Assembly (NCBI RefSeq): GCF_009828115.1
Contig: NZ_WTYL01000005.1
Span: 1-64,000, forward strand
DNA from: Allopontixanthobacter sediminis
GTDB lineage: Bacteria > Pseudomonadota > Alphaproteobacteria > Sphingomonadales > Sphingomonadaceae
Length of the DNA: 64,000 nt
Reading direction: 5' to 3'
Shown here: positions 25,841 through 35,771 of the stretch, piece by piece
Numbering within the stretch: position 1 is the first letter of the stretch
Layout of the letters: each line of letters opens with the position of its first letter
Position numbers and translations under genes: made by a program
Notes under the pieces: generated by a model
Told to the model about the DNA's origin: nothing
Databases searched by the model: none
The model's input: the letters and a program-made list of their open reading frames with translations, nothing else

Positions 25841-27325
25841 ATGTTCGATACAGCTGCGCTCCGGCACGAATGGCTTTCAAATCCCCGGCGGGATATCCTG
25901 GCCGGCATCGTCGTCGCGCTGGCGCTTATCCCGGAGGCAATCGGATTCTCGATCATCGCCGGGGTCGATCCGCGTGTTGGCCTCTACGCCTCCTTCTCCA
26001 TCGCGGTGATCATTTCGCTCGTCGGTGGGCGTCCCGGCATGATCTCGGCTGCGACCGCGGCGGTTGCCGTGCTCGTAGTGCCGCTCGTCCGGGATTATGG
26101 GGTGGACTACCTGTTCGCCGCGACGATCCTGATGGGCGTGATCCAGGTCATCGCAGGCTTCCTCCGGTTGAACCTGCTGATGCAGTACGTGTCGCGTTCG
26201 GTCATCACCGGCTTCGTCAACGCGCTGGCGATCCTGATCTTCATCGCCCAGCTGCCCGAACTGACCGGCGTTCCGATGCTGACCTATGCGCTGGTCGCCG
26301 CCGGTCTTGCGATCATCTACCTCCTGCCGCGACTGACAAGGGCAGTCCCTTCGCCGCTGGTGGCCATCGCCGTGCTGACGGCGCTGGTCTACTATGCCGG
26401 CTTCGACGTGCGCACGGTGGGGGACATGGGCGAGCTGCCATCGTCGCTGCCCGCATGGTTCATCCCCGATGTGCCGTTCACGCTCGAAACCCTCCGGATC
26501 ATCCTGCCTTTCTCCGCCACGATGGCGGCGGTCGGCCTGCTCGAATCGATGTTGACGGCGCAGATCGTGGACGATCTGACCGACACCGGCTCGAACAAGC
26601 AGCGCGAGATGAAAGGGCAGGGCATCGCCAACTTCTTCACCGGTTTCCTTGGCGGCATGGGCGGCTGCGCGATGATCGGCCAGTCTGTGATCAACGTGAA
26701 ATCCGGCGGCGAGACCCGCCTGTCGACCTTCGTGGCCGGCGTGTTCCTGTTGTTCCTGCTGCTGGTCCTCGGTCCGCTGGTTGCGCAGATCCCGATGGCA
26801 TCGCTCGTCGCGGTGATGATCATGGTGTCGATCGGCACGTTCTCGTGGCGCTCGATCAAGGACATCCGCCATTATCCGTGGCAATCGTCGGTGGTGATGA
26901 TCGTGACTGTCGTGGTGGTGGTCTGGACCCACGACCTGGCGCAAGGCGTCCTCGCCGGTGTCATCCTTTCCGGACTGTTCTTCGCCAGCAAGGTCAAGCG
27001 GATGTTCACCGTCGCGACCGAGCTTTCGGCGGACGCGGCCACCCGGACTTACCGGATCGAAGGGCAGGTATTCTTCGCGTCTTCCGACCGTTTCGTGGAA
27101 GCATTCGATTACAGGGAAGTGCTGGACCGCGTGGTGATCGACGTCAGCCAGGCGCACTTCTGGGATATCTCGGCCGTGGGCACGCTGGACAAGGCGATCC
27201 TCAAATTCCGGCGCGAAGGTACAATGGTCGAGATTATCGGACTGAACGACGCGAGCGCGGCCATGATTGAACGCTACGCAGTCCATGACAAACCCGGCGC
27301 GGAAGCTCAGGCTGGAGGTCACTGA
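25841..27325 (+). CDS. SulP-family anion transporter with STAS domain
   Basis: Inner-membrane anion (sulfate, bicarbonate or similar) transporter. Membrane domain of about twelve helices begins [20 protein letters not shown], with [12 protein letters not shown] and the later [20 protein letters not shown] typical of SulP proteins; a C-terminal STAS domain follows ([39 protein letters not shown]). ATG 25841 (CAGGG upstream) is preferred over the in-frame GTG at 25712 and ATG at 25796, whose added residues do not resemble the family. Its stop lies just before the UspA gene, so they are co-transcribed. Confidence 0.9.
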   Translation: MFDTAALRHEWLSNPRRDILAGIVVALALIPEAIGFSIIAGVDPRVGLYASFSIAVIISLVGGRPGMISAATAAVAVLVVPLVRDYGVDYLFAATILMGVIQVIAGFLRLNLLMQYVSRSVITGFVNALAILIFIAQLPELTGVPMLTYALVAAGLAIIYLLPRLTRAVPSPLVAIAVLTALVYYAGFDVRTVGDMGELPSSLPAWFIPDVPFTLETLRIILPFSATMAAVGLLESMLTAQIVDDLTDTGSNKQREMKGQGIANFFTGFLGGMGGCAMIGQSVINVKSGGETRLSTFVAGVFLLFLLLVLGPLVAQIPMASLVAVMIMVSIGTFSWRSIKDIRHYPWQSSVVMIVTVVVVVWTHDLAQGVLAGVILSGLFFASKVKRMFTVATELSADAATRTYRIEGQVFFASSDRFVEAFDYREVLDRVVIDVSQAHFWDISAVGTLDKAILKFRREGTMVEIIGLNDASAAMIERYAVHDKPGAEAQAGGH

Positions 27326-27339
27326 TGGGAGAGACAACG

Positions 27340-28191
27340 ATGGAAAACATCCTCGCGGCAATCGACGCCTCGGCCTATGCTGCCAGCGTGTGCGGCTATG
27401 CCGGCTGGGCGGCAAAGAGGCTGTCGCTACCCGTTGAACTGCTTCACGTCGTCCAGCGGCAGGACCCGGTGACCGCGCGCAGGGATTTGTCCGGCGCAAT
27501 CGGCCTCGGGGTGAAGAGCGACCTGATGGAAGAGCTTGTCCGGTTGTCGGAAGAAAGCAGCCGGACCGAGATCGAAAAGGGGCGCATCCTGCTCAAGGCC
27601 GGCGAACAGTTGCTGCGGGAGGCGGGTGTTGCCGATGTCACGATCCTTCACCGGCATGGCGGCATTGTCGAGACAATCCTCGAGCGCGAAGACCATGCGC
27701 GCCTGGTAGTGATGGGCAAGCGCGGCGTCGGTCACGAATTCGCGTCCGACCACATCGGTTCGATGATTGAGCGCGTCGTCAGGGCAAGCGCCCGGCCGGT
27801 GCTGGTCGCCTCACGTGAATTCGCGGAACCACGGCACGTCGTGTTCGCCTATGACGCCAGCCCGGCTGCCGAACGCGCGCTCGAACGGCTGGCCAATTCG
27901 CCGCTGTTCGACGGCCTGCCGGTCACTATCGTGATGGCGGAAGCGGACGGCGAAGCGAAACGCGCGCAATTGGCCAAGGCCGAGGCGGTTTTCGCATCGG
28001 GCCATCCGGTCACTGTGATCATGGAGCGGGGGAAGGCCGAACACGTAATCCCCCATGTCGTGGCATCAACCGGCCAGCCCTTGCTGCTGATGGGTGCCTA
28101 TGGCCATTCCCCGATCCGCCGCATGATCGTCGGCAGCACGACCACCGAGATGGTGCGCACGGTCAAGGCGCCGGTGCTGATGGTGAGGTAG
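27340..28191 (+). CDS. Tandem universal stress protein (UspA family)
   Basis: Two Usp domains in 283 residues. The first runs from ENILAAIDASAYAASVC to the nucleotide-binding region LVVMGKRGVGHEFASDHIGS; the second starts HVVFAYDASPAAERALE and ends with LLLMGAYGHSPIRRMIVGST, an ATP-binding G-2x-G-9x-G(S/T)-like motif. ATG 27340 is chosen because GGGAGAG lies six bases upstream; the ATG at 27325 overlaps the SulP stop but has no ribosome site of its own. Cytoplasmic; probably a stress or bicarbonate/anion-linked regulator of the transporter encoded just upstream. Confidence 0.9.
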   Translation: MENILAAIDASAYAASVCGYAGWAAKRLSLPVELLHVVQRQDPVTARRDLSGAIGLGVKSDLMEELVRLSEESSRTEIEKGRILLKAGEQLLREAGVADVTILHRHGGIVETILEREDHARLVVMGKRGVGHEFASDHIGSMIERVVRASARPVLVASREFAEPRHVVFAYDASPAAERALERLANSPLFDGLPVTIVMAEADGEAKRAQLAKAEAVFASGHPVTVIMERGKAEHVIPHVVASTGQPLLLMGAYGHSPIRRMIVGSTTTEMVRTVKAPVLMVR

Positions 28192-28366
28192 TCAGCGCCC
28201 TCACAATTATGCTTGCCGCGAATGCATGGCAGGCGGAAGAATTTGCACCGCCGCGATCGGGACGATTGCCTAAACTCCCGAATTCCTTTTTGAAAACACG
28301 CTATTTCTTGTGCAACCCGACGCGGCTTCTATAACCGATTGATTATATCGTTCTGGGGGGGATGAG

Positions 28367-30343
28367 GTGCTCGATCTGGTATCCTTGATGTTGGCTGCTT
28401 CGGCTGCGCTAACGACACCTGCGTTAGAGCCGGCCGAAAAAAATCCACCCACCACTGTTTCGGTGGAAAAGCCTGAACAGGCTCCCGCGAAGCTTCCTAC
28501 CGAAGCGTTTGCAAGACTGCCATTTATCGAATTGGCCGAGATATCGCCCGATGGCACCCATATCGCCGGCTTGTTCGCCATCGGCGGCGTACAGCAGATC
28601 CTGATTGCACCGCTGAACTTCGACATGGATAAAATCAGGAATGTTGGAGTGCCCGATGGCACCCAGGTCAGTCACATCCGCTGGGCCAACGACGATAATA
28701 TCCTGGTCAGCGTGTATGGATTGGCAGCTGTCGAAAGAGACCAATGGTACCTTTCGCGCATATTGTCGGTAAATCGCAGCAGCGGAAAACTCACCAAGCT
28801 GCTGTGGGACAAGGCGGGGCAAAACTCTGGTGATATCTTGTGGATCTCGTCCGATGGAAGTTCCGACATCCTGGCTGCGGCGCAGGGATCAATCTATTCC
28901 AGCGACGCGACTTTCTGGCCCACGGTTTACCGCCTCAACGTTGAAACCGGCAAAAAGCGCGTCGAGACCCGGGGCATTGAATATGTCATGGACTGGAGCG
29001 CCGATCACACCGGCAAGGTCCGGATCGGCGTCGGTTACAACGACCGGAGCCAGCAGTCGCGAATGCTCTATGCCCAGGAAGGAAGTCGTTCGTTTCGAAC
29101 CGTGGAACGGGCCGATATGGGAGAAGAAGAAAATTTGAACCTCCCCTTCCTGTTTGTTCCCGGGACCGACAACGGTTTTGTGATCAAGGAGGACAGCCGC
29201 GGGAAATCTGTTGTAATCGAGCGAAACCTCCTCACCGAACAGGACATCCGCACGGTCTACGAAGCCCCTGATGACGATATTGCCGGGGTGGTGCTGTCAT
29301 TCGACGGTTCAAGACTTCTGGGGGTTCGCCTCAGCGGGCGGGAGAAGGATGTCGACTGGCTCGATCCAGACCTCAAGAAAGCCCAGGCATACCTCGACGA
29401 GGCCGCTCCGATGGCAGAGGTCCAGATACAAAGCTTCAGCCGTGATCAGAGCAAGATGCTGGTCCATATCGGATCATCGGACAATCCCGGCCTGATTTAC
29501 TTCTTCGATGCCGAAGGCCAGATCCTGTCGAGAATCGCCGCGGTGAACCAGTCGATTGAGGGTCGCCGCCTCGCCCCTACAAAATTCGTGCAGTATGAAG
29601 CCAGGGATGGTCTCGAAATAGAGGGGGTGCTCACCCTGCCGAGGGGCCGGGCGGCCAAGAACCTGCCACTGGTCGTCATGCCGCATGGCGGACCTTGGGG
29701 GCATGACAGTCTGACATACGATTACTGGGCCCAGTTTCTCGCCGACCGGGGGTATGCAGTGCTGCAACCCAATTTTCGCGGATCCACCGGTTACGGCGAT
29801 GACTTTGTCAACAAGGGACAAGGTCAATTGGGCTTCGCGATGCAGGACGATATCACCGACGGGGTCAAGTGGGCGGCAAGCCAGGGAATTGCAGATCCCG
29901 CCCGCGTGTGCATCGTCGGCGCGTCATACGGTGGGTATGCTGCAATGTGGGACCTTATAAAAGACCCCGATCTTTATCGCTGCGCCATTTCGATTTCCGG
30001 TGTCTCTGCGCTCAGGCGAGAAGTGAACGATTTCGGGGGCAGCCTTCGCGAAAATCTCTACACGGACCAATGGAAGAAAATGACGCCCGATTTTAACGCG
30101 GTGTCACCGCTCTATGCTGTCGATCGCATAAAGGCTCCGCTCCTGCTCATCCACGGCATGAAGGACGTAACGGTCGACCATAAACAATCGGTCCTGATGC
30201 AGAAGGCGATGGTCAAGGCCGGGAAGCCAAGCGAGTTCGTGTCTCTGGAAAATGCGGACCACTACTTTACGCGTGAGCCAGACAGGTTGCTTCTCCTGCA
30301 ATCGATGGAAGCATTTCTTGCAAAGCATAACCCTGCCGATTGA
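28367..30343 (+). CDS. Exported prolyl oligopeptidase-family (S9) serine peptidase
   Basis: The 658-residue product has a signal-peptide-like start (MLDLVSLMLAASAALTTPA), a beta-propeller region of about 400 residues and a C-terminal alpha/beta-hydrolase peptidase domain. The catalytic triad is visible as Ser in VGASYGGYAAMWD, Asp in LIHGMKDVTVD and His in ENADHYF; VVMPHGGPWGHD holds the oxyanion region. It resembles alphaproteobacterial S9 dipeptidyl/acylaminoacyl peptidases. The start is GTG 28367 with a G-rich ribosome site. Stands alone between the Usp gene and a convergent MFS gene. Confidence 0.92.
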   Translation: MLDLVSLMLAASAALTTPALEPAEKNPPTTVSVEKPEQAPAKLPTEAFARLPFIELAEISPDGTHIAGLFAIGGVQQILIAPLNFDMDKIRNVGVPDGTQVSHIRWANDDNILVSVYGLAAVERDQWYLSRILSVNRSSGKLTKLLWDKAGQNSGDILWISSDGSSDILAAAQGSIYSSDATFWPTVYRLNVETGKKRVETRGIEYVMDWSADHTGKVRIGVGYNDRSQQSRMLYAQEGSRSFRTVERADMGEEENLNLPFLFVPGTDNGFVIKEDSRGKSVVIERNLLTEQDIRTVYEAPDDDIAGVVLSFDGSRLLGVRLSGREKDVDWLDPDLKKAQAYLDEAAPMAEVQIQSFSRDQSKMLVHIGSSDNPGLIYFFDAEGQILSRIAAVNQSIEGRRLAPTKFVQYEARDGLEIEGVLTLPRGRAAKNLPLVVMPHGGPWGHDSLTYDYWAQFLADRGYAVLQPNFRGSTGYGDDFVNKGQGQLGFAMQDDITDGVKWAASQGIADPARVCIVGASYGGYAAMWDLIKDPDLYRCAISISGVSALRREVNDFGGSLRENLYTDQWKKMTPDFNAVSPLYAVDRIKAPLLLIHGMKDVTVDHKQSVLMQKAMVKAGKPSEFVSLENADHYFTREPDRLLLLQSMEAFLAKHNPAD

Positions 30344-30482
30344 GGCGCTTGTCAGCTAAAGCCGGTGATGACAGGGCCCCGGCTGGCCTTGCTTATCTGC
30401 CACGCCACGCGGTCCGAGCTATCTCCAACCGACCGATGGCGTCTGTCAACTTGTCGGCATCATGCACGCAGGCAGGGATCCG

Positions 30483-31739
30483 TCAGGCTTCTTCCACCCA
30501 ATTGCGGCGGAGGTGCGGCCCGGCCAGTGCCATCAGGAGCGCGGCGAGGCCGTAGAGCGCGAGCGAATAGAGCATCGAGTAGCGTAGCGCCGAATCCCCG
30601 TAAAACGGCACCAGCCAATCCGAAAATGCGCCGAGTGCGTAGATACCGCCGCCGAGGCCGATCAGATTGTTGATCAGCAGGAACAATGCCGATGCGGTCG
30701 CGCGAAATGGCGGCTCGACGAGGTGTTGTACGGCAGACAGGACCGGGCCGAGCCAGATGTAGGCGAGCGCCTGTGGCAGCAGAAACAGTGCGAAGGCCAG
30801 CGGAACGCTGTCGGTCATGATCCCGGCGGCAAAAAACGGCACGCCGAGCACGAAGGCGAGCGCCGGAATATAGCCGAAGTAGGCCCGGTCGCGCGAACCG
30901 ACCCTGTCACCCAGCCAGCCGCCTGCGAGCACTCCCACTACGCCGCCAAGCAGCAGGACGCTGCCGTAAAAAAGCGAGGTTTCGAGCAAGCTCAGCCCGA
31001 AACTTCGTTGCAGCAGGCTTGGCAGCCAGAACGCGATTCCATACCCGAGCATGGAAGAGGACGCGGCACCGAACGCGAGGAACCAGAAGGCAGGTTTGCG
31101 CGCGAGGATCCGCACGGTGTCCATGAACGGCGATGCGGTGACGGCGGGTCCAGACGGCGCGGGCTTGGGGCGGTCACGCACGACGAACTTGAACAACGGG
31201 GCGATCAGTACTCCGGCAATCCCGACCACGAAAAAGGCGATGCGCCAGTCGACCGTGCTGGCAATATAACCCCCCGCGATAACCCCTGTTGCCGAACCGA
31301 TCGGGATTCCGAGCGAATAGATCGACAACGCGAAGGCGCGACGGTTGCTGGGAAAATAGTCGCCGATCAGGGCGTAGGACGGCGCGACGCCGCCGGCCTC
31401 TCCGATCCCGACGCCGAGCCGGGCGAGGAAGATGTGCCAGAACCCCTGCGCGAAGCCGCACACTGCGGTGAACCCGCTCCATAGGACCAGGCTGACCGTT
31501 ATGACCCAGGAACGGCTGGTGCGATCGGCGAGGAAAGCCAGGGGCACGGCGAAGGTCGAATAGAGCAGGGCAAACGCGACCCCGCCGAGTAGCCCCATCT
31601 GTCCATCCGACAGCTTCAGCTCGGCCTGGATCGGCGCGGCGAGGATGGCGAGGACCTGGCGGTCGACGAAGTTGAAAATGTAGACGAGCAGCAGCATGGC
31701 CAGGACAACACCTGGCCGCGTCGGCGACTTTGCGGACAA
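30483..31739 (-). CDS. MFS transporter (spinster/phthalate-permease-like)
   Basis: About twelve membrane helices in 418 residues, beginning LAMLLLVYIFNFVDRQVLAI and containing the MFS loop 2-3 signature LAFLADRTSRSW and GIGEAGGVAPSYALIGDYF, a form common in permeases for aromatic or organic acids. It follows an alpha/beta hydrolase gene by one base; TTG at 31739 directly after the hydrolase TGA is the most likely coupled start, since upstream ATGs overlap the hydrolase by 70 bases or more. Probably takes the hydrolysed product of a TonB-imported compound into the cytoplasm. Confidence 0.88.
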   Translation of the reverse strand: MSAKSPTRPGVVLAMLLLVYIFNFVDRQVLAILAAPIQAELKLSDGQMGLLGGVAFALLYSTFAVPLAFLADRTSRSWVITVSLVLWSGFTAVCGFAQGFWHIFLARLGVGIGEAGGVAPSYALIGDYFPSNRRAFALSIYSLGIPIGSATGVIAGGYIASTVDWRIAFFVVGIAGVLIAPLFKFVVRDRPKPAPSGPAVTASPFMDTVRILARKPAFWFLAFGAASSSMLGYGIAFWLPSLLQRSFGLSLLETSLFYGSVLLLGGVVGVLAGGWLGDRVGSRDRAYFGYIPALAFVLGVPFFAAGIMTDSVPLAFALFLLPQALAYIWLGPVLSAVQHLVEPPFRATASALFLLINNLIGLGGGIYALGAFSDWLVPFYGDSALRYSMLYSLALYGLAALLMALAGPHLRRNWVEEA

Positions 31740-31740
31740 A

Positions 31741-32613
31741 TCAGGTGAGGTGATTTTGGAGGAACCCTTCGATTTCGGCCACAGCTTCCGGTTCGTCCAA
31801 AAGCGGGGCATGACCGCGGTTGGGCACGGTGACACTCACGAAGGGGCCGTCGTGGCGGCGGTGCATTTCGTTCACGGTGTCCGGCGACAGGACGTCGCTC
31901 GATTGCCCTCGCAAAACCAGAGCCGGGACCTGTTTGATCGTGTCCCAGACGTGCCACAGATCGGCAGGTTCGGGATCGGGCGCGTCGCTGCCGAATTCCT
32001 GCGAGATCGCCGGGTCGTAATTGAACGCGATGGTGCCGTCCGCTTGCTGGGCGCAGGTGCGGCGCGCGAAGGCCAGCCAGTCCTCATTGCCGAGGTCCGG
32101 CAGGGCGGCGGCGTTGATCTGCTTGCACCGATCGGCGGCGTCGTTCCAGTTGGCCATCGGTGTGTCCTGGCCGGCATAGGACCTGATCCGCTCGATCCCT
32201 TCCTCCATCAATTCAGCGCCGACATCGTTCAGCACGATCGCGCGGACCCGAGCGGGTTCGGTCGCCGCCATCAGCATCGCCATCAGCCCGCCGAGCGACG
32301 TTCCGATCAGCCCGGCCTGGCGGATATCCAGGCTGTCGAGGAGAGCCCACATGTCCTTCGCATAGACGTCCGGGCGATAGTTGGCCGGTTCCGGATCGTA
32401 GTCGGACAATCCGCGCCCGCGCTGGTCGGCAACGACAAGGCGGTACTTGCCCGCCAGATGGTCCGCAAGCGCCTCGAAGTCGGCCGAGTTGCGGGTCAGT
32501 CCGTGCATCAGCAGCAGCGCCGGAGCGCCGGCCTGTTCGCCCGGGTAACCCCGGGCGAACAGGGTCAGGCGCTGGTCGGCACTGCCGTAACGGTGTTCAC
32601 GATATCCAGTCAT
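31741..32613 (-). CDS. Alpha/beta hydrolase
   Basis: The 290-residue enzyme has an HG oxyanion motif (LLLMHGLTRNSADF), the nucleophile elbow GTSLGG (about residue 105), the acid region and the catalytic histidine in VPNRGHAPLLDEPEAV. Substrates of the family are esters, lactones or epoxides; the neighbourhood with a TonB receptor and an MFS permease suggests an ester or lactone taken from outside. It lies 22 bases after the receptor gene; no signal peptide, so cytoplasmic. Confidence 0.9.
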   Translation of the reverse strand: MTGYREHRYGSADQRLTLFARGYPGEQAGAPALLLMHGLTRNSADFEALADHLAGKYRLVVADQRGRGLSDYDPEPANYRPDVYAKDMWALLDSLDIRQAGLIGTSLGGLMAMLMAATEPARVRAIVLNDVGAELMEEGIERIRSYAGQDTPMANWNDAADRCKQINAAALPDLGNEDWLAFARRTCAQQADGTIAFNYDPAISQEFGSDAPDPEPADLWHVWDTIKQVPALVLRGQSSDVLSPDTVNEMHRRHDGPFVSVTVPNRGHAPLLDEPEAVAEIEGFLQNHLT

Positions 32614-32635
32614 TCGGAGTCCCGGCGGGACGCGT

Positions 32636-35011
32636 TCAGAACTGGACCGTCGCAGTCACGAACACCTGGCGGGGATTGCCGTAAAATGCGGTCAACGTCC
32701 CCTCGGGGCCCAAGGTCGGTATCGGGAAACCGGTCGCTCCGAGCGGGATTTCGCCTGTAACCGCGTTGGCGGCAATGAAGGTGTAGCCCGACGTCTTGTA
32801 CTGCTTGTCGAGCAGGTTCTTGCCGAAGATCCCGATGCTCCAAACATCGCCCGGAGCGCTATAGACTATGCTGGCGTCCCAGAGGGCATATCCCTTCTGG
32901 TCGATGTAGGGGTTGGGCAGTTCGAACTGGAAGGTCTTGCTGCGGTAGGAAACCGAAGTGTTCAGCGCGAGATCGCCCGCGCCGACCGGGGTGAGGTAGG
33001 AAAGTGCGGCATTTCCGGTCCAGGTCGGCGTGTTCTGCACCTCGCGGAAATCGGCCACGTCGGTCGGAATGCCGCCAATGTTGGTGATGTATTCCTTGTA
33101 CTCGGCATCGATATAGCCAAGTGCCCCCGACAGGGTTAGCCGGTCCCCGCCTGCCAGCACGTCGCGGCCCAGTTGCGCGGTCGCTTCCAGCTCGAGACCT
33201 TGCAGCCGCGCTTCACCGGCGTTGGAAATTACCCCGCAGAAGCTGGGCAGTCCGGCAACTTCGCATGCAACCGACCCGGGGATCTGGACGTCTGTATAGT
33301 CCATCCGGAATGCGGCGGCCGCGACATATAGCGCGCCGTCGAACAGATTGCCCTTATAGCCGATCTCGTAATTCTTGACGCTTTCCGGCGCGAAGCTGAG
33401 GAAGTCGGTTATCTCGGCGTCGGTGGGCCGCCCGGGGATCGCGGCGGGTGCGTTGCTGCCAACTCCGCGCGGATCGAAGCCGCCGCCTTTGAAGCCTTCC
33501 GAGTAACTCACATAGAAATTGTGATCTTCGGTCGGCTTGAAGCTAAGCGAAGCGCGAGGGGTGAACTTCTTGAATTTGGCGCTGCCCTGGAAATTTGTGG
33601 CCGGGGCACCGGCCGCGATGCCGAGACCGCCGAAGGTTGGCGAACCGCCGCCGACGTAATTCTGGCGAAGGATATCGGCGGTGCGTTCATCCCAGGTGTA
33701 CCGTCCGCCGAGCGATGCGCTCAGCTGTTCGGAGAAATCGAACGTGAAATCGCCGAACACGGCGTAGGTTTCGGTATCGACCTCAGCCTGCGTGAACGCG
33801 GTCAGGCCGGCCACTGTCGTGAACAGCCGGACATCGAACAGGGTGTCGGCCTTCGCGTCGAGATAGTAGAAACCGAGCAGCCCCTGTAGCGGCCCGCCGT
33901 CATCATACAGCAGCTGTACTTCCTGGCTCAGCTGTTCGTTGAGGTAGAGGCCCGGCACGTCGAGATCGACCGCGGGAAGTGCGTCGAAATCGATCGGGGT
34001 CGCCGTGTCATCCTTGCGCCAGGCGCTGATCGAGCGGAATGTGAGCGCTTCGCTCAGTTCCAGCGAAACGTTCATTGCAAGACCGTAGGCTTCGATATCC
34101 TGGACTGGATCGTTCAGCCCGCCGCGGGTATCGTAAACATCGTCGAGGACCGGTGCGCCCGAAACCAGGCCCGGGATCAACCGGTGTCCGCCGCGCGGAT
34201 TGCTCTTGTCGCGGGTATAGTCGCCGGTGATGCGGATCAGTCCGGGTTCGCCGTAGCCGCCGATTTCGAGGCTGGCGCGCGCACCCCAAAGGTCCTTGTC
34301 ATAATTGTCGAGGCCGGTGGTGAGGTTCTCGCCGAAGCCGTCGCGGGTCAGTCGCGCGATCGAACCGCCGACGCGAACGAGGTCGCTGATCGGGGCCGAA
34401 GTGGTCACGACGCCTTCCAGCTGGTTATAGGTGCCGTATGTCGCGCGCGCCTTGAGCGCGAATTCCTGTGGCAGCTGGCGGGTGACGTATTTCACCGCTC
34501 CGCCGATGGTGTTGCGTCCGTAAAGCGTGCCCTGCGGCCCGCGCAGCACTTCGACGCGCTCGACATCGTAGATATCAAGGACGGCGGCCTGCGGACGGTT
34601 GAGGTAGACGTCATCGAGATAGATGCCGACGCCCTGCTCGAAGCCCGAAACCGGGTCCTGCTGGCCGACGCCGCGGATGAAGGCGCTGAGCGTCGAATTG
34701 GTCCCGCGGGAGGCTTCCAGTGTCACGTTGGGAACGGACTGGGCGACATCGGTAATGTCGAGCGCGCCGCGCTGCGCAAGCTGTTCACCGGAAATGGAAG
34801 TGACCGCGATCGGCACATCGATCAGCCGTTCTTCACGGCGGCGGGCGGTAACGATGATCATGCCTTCGCCGTCGTCGGTTTCCACGGCATCCGGCAATTC
34901 GGCCGGCGCTTCCTGCGCAAGGACCGGCTGCGTCAGGCAGCTGCCAAAAGCCAGCGCAGTGCCGAGTACGATCTTGCTGGTACCGCTCTTCAAAGCGAAA
35001 ATCGCGTTCAT
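32636..35011 (-). CDS. TonB-dependent outer-membrane receptor
   Basis: The 791-residue protein has a signal peptide (cleavage near LTQPVLAQ), a TonB-box-like segment EGMIIVTARRREE, the plug domain (SVPNVTLEASRG; VEVLRGPQGTLYGRNTIGG) and a 22-strand barrel ending in a C-terminal phenylalanine (VTATVQF). It belongs to the broad sphingomonad class of receptors for organic substrates rather than showing a siderophore hallmark. GGGAG lies seven bases before the ATG. First gene of a receptor-hydrolase-MFS operon, divergent from a TetR regulator. Confidence 0.93.
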   Translation of the reverse strand: MNAIFALKSGTSKIVLGTALAFGSCLTQPVLAQEAPAELPDAVETDDGEGMIIVTARRREERLIDVPIAVTSISGEQLAQRGALDITDVAQSVPNVTLEASRGTNSTLSAFIRGVGQQDPVSGFEQGVGIYLDDVYLNRPQAAVLDIYDVERVEVLRGPQGTLYGRNTIGGAVKYVTRQLPQEFALKARATYGTYNQLEGVVTTSAPISDLVRVGGSIARLTRDGFGENLTTGLDNYDKDLWGARASLEIGGYGEPGLIRITGDYTRDKSNPRGGHRLIPGLVSGAPVLDDVYDTRGGLNDPVQDIEAYGLAMNVSLELSEALTFRSISAWRKDDTATPIDFDALPAVDLDVPGLYLNEQLSQEVQLLYDDGGPLQGLLGFYYLDAKADTLFDVRLFTTVAGLTAFTQAEVDTETYAVFGDFTFDFSEQLSASLGGRYTWDERTADILRQNYVGGGSPTFGGLGIAAGAPATNFQGSAKFKKFTPRASLSFKPTEDHNFYVSYSEGFKGGGFDPRGVGSNAPAAIPGRPTDAEITDFLSFAPESVKNYEIGYKGNLFDGALYVAAAAFRMDYTDVQIPGSVACEVAGLPSFCGVISNAGEARLQGLELEATAQLGRDVLAGGDRLTLSGALGYIDAEYKEYITNIGGIPTDVADFREVQNTPTWTGNAALSYLTPVGAGDLALNTSVSYRSKTFQFELPNPYIDQKGYALWDASIVYSAPGDVWSIGIFGKNLLDKQYKTSGYTFIAANAVTGEIPLGATGFPIPTLGPEGTLTAFYGNPRQVFVTATVQF

Positions 35012-35052
35012 CCATCATCTCCCATCGAACATTATCGTTCTAATGCGACCGG

Positions 35053-35092
35053 TTTATTGCATGTTGAATCACTATTCAACTCCTTTATTGCA
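35053..35092. promoter_or_regulatory. Operator-like palindrome between receptor and TetR genes
   Basis: A perfect inverted repeat GTTGAAT-N4-ATTCAAC spans 35063-35080, flanked by two direct copies of TTTATTGCA at 35053-35061 and 35084-35092. It sits midway in the 111-base divergent region and is the likely binding site of the adjacent TetR-family regulator, controlling both directions. Confidence 0.6.
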
Positions 35093-35122
35093 ACCCGGCG
35101 ATTGCGTGTATAGAAATACCTC

Positions 35123-35746
35123 ATGATCACCCGGACAAGCGCCCTCGAACGGCCCACAACAAAGCAGCCGAGAACCGACCGAGGTCGGCGAACGCGGCAG
35201 AAGCTGATTGATGCGGCGACCGCGGAATTCGGCGAGAAAGGATTTCACGACGCGTCGATCATCGGGATCACCGGCAGGGCCGGTACGGCGCTCGGCAGTT
35301 TCTACACCTATTTCGATTCCAAGGACGAAATCTTCCGCTCGCTGGTTCAGGAACTGAGCGACGCGGTCAAGGAGCGCGCGGCGCTCGCGCTGGTGCCCAA
35401 TCAATCGGCGCTGGATGCGGAACGGTCAGCGCTGGCGGCCTTCCTCGAATTCGCGCGGGATCACAAGGAAATCTACCGGATCATCGACGAAGCCGAATTC
35501 GTTGATCCGCAAAGCTACCGCGAGCATTACGAACGCACGGCGCAGCGCATCGAGGAAAGGCTGGCGGAAGGTATCAAGTCCGGTGACTTGCGCCCCGACA
35601 TCGGCGAAGTCGAAGCGTGGGCGATCATGGGGATGAACGTGTTCCTGGGCCTTCGCTTCAGCGTCTGGGGTGCAGATGCCGACCACACCGAAGTTTCGCG
35701 GGCCGCCAACGCGATGCTGGCGACAGGTATCGCCTCAAGGCGGTAA
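35123..35746 (+). CDS. TetR/AcrR-family transcriptional regulator
   Basis: The 207-residue protein has an N-terminal helix-turn-helix (RQKLIDAATAEFGEKGFHDA; GRAGTALGSFYTYFDSKDE, about residues 24-70) and a helical ligand-binding domain. It is divergent from the TonB receptor operon and probably represses it until the substrate or its breakdown product binds. A perfect palindrome lies between the two genes. Confidence 0.92.
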   Translation: MITRTSALERPTTKQPRTDRGRRTRQKLIDAATAEFGEKGFHDASIIGITGRAGTALGSFYTYFDSKDEIFRSLVQELSDAVKERAALALVPNQSALDAERSALAAFLEFARDHKEIYRIIDEAEFVDPQSYREHYERTAQRIEERLAEGIKSGDLRPDIGEVEAWAIMGMNVFLGLRFSVWGADADHTEVSRAANAMLATGIASRR

Positions 35747-35771
35747 TTTCCGCACTCGGTCTGCCCGGCTA

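Noticed and set aside
25877-27499. 540-codon minus-strand frame across the SulP gene
   Set aside because: Antisense to a well-conserved transporter; composition rich in H, R, D and Q with no recognisable domain.
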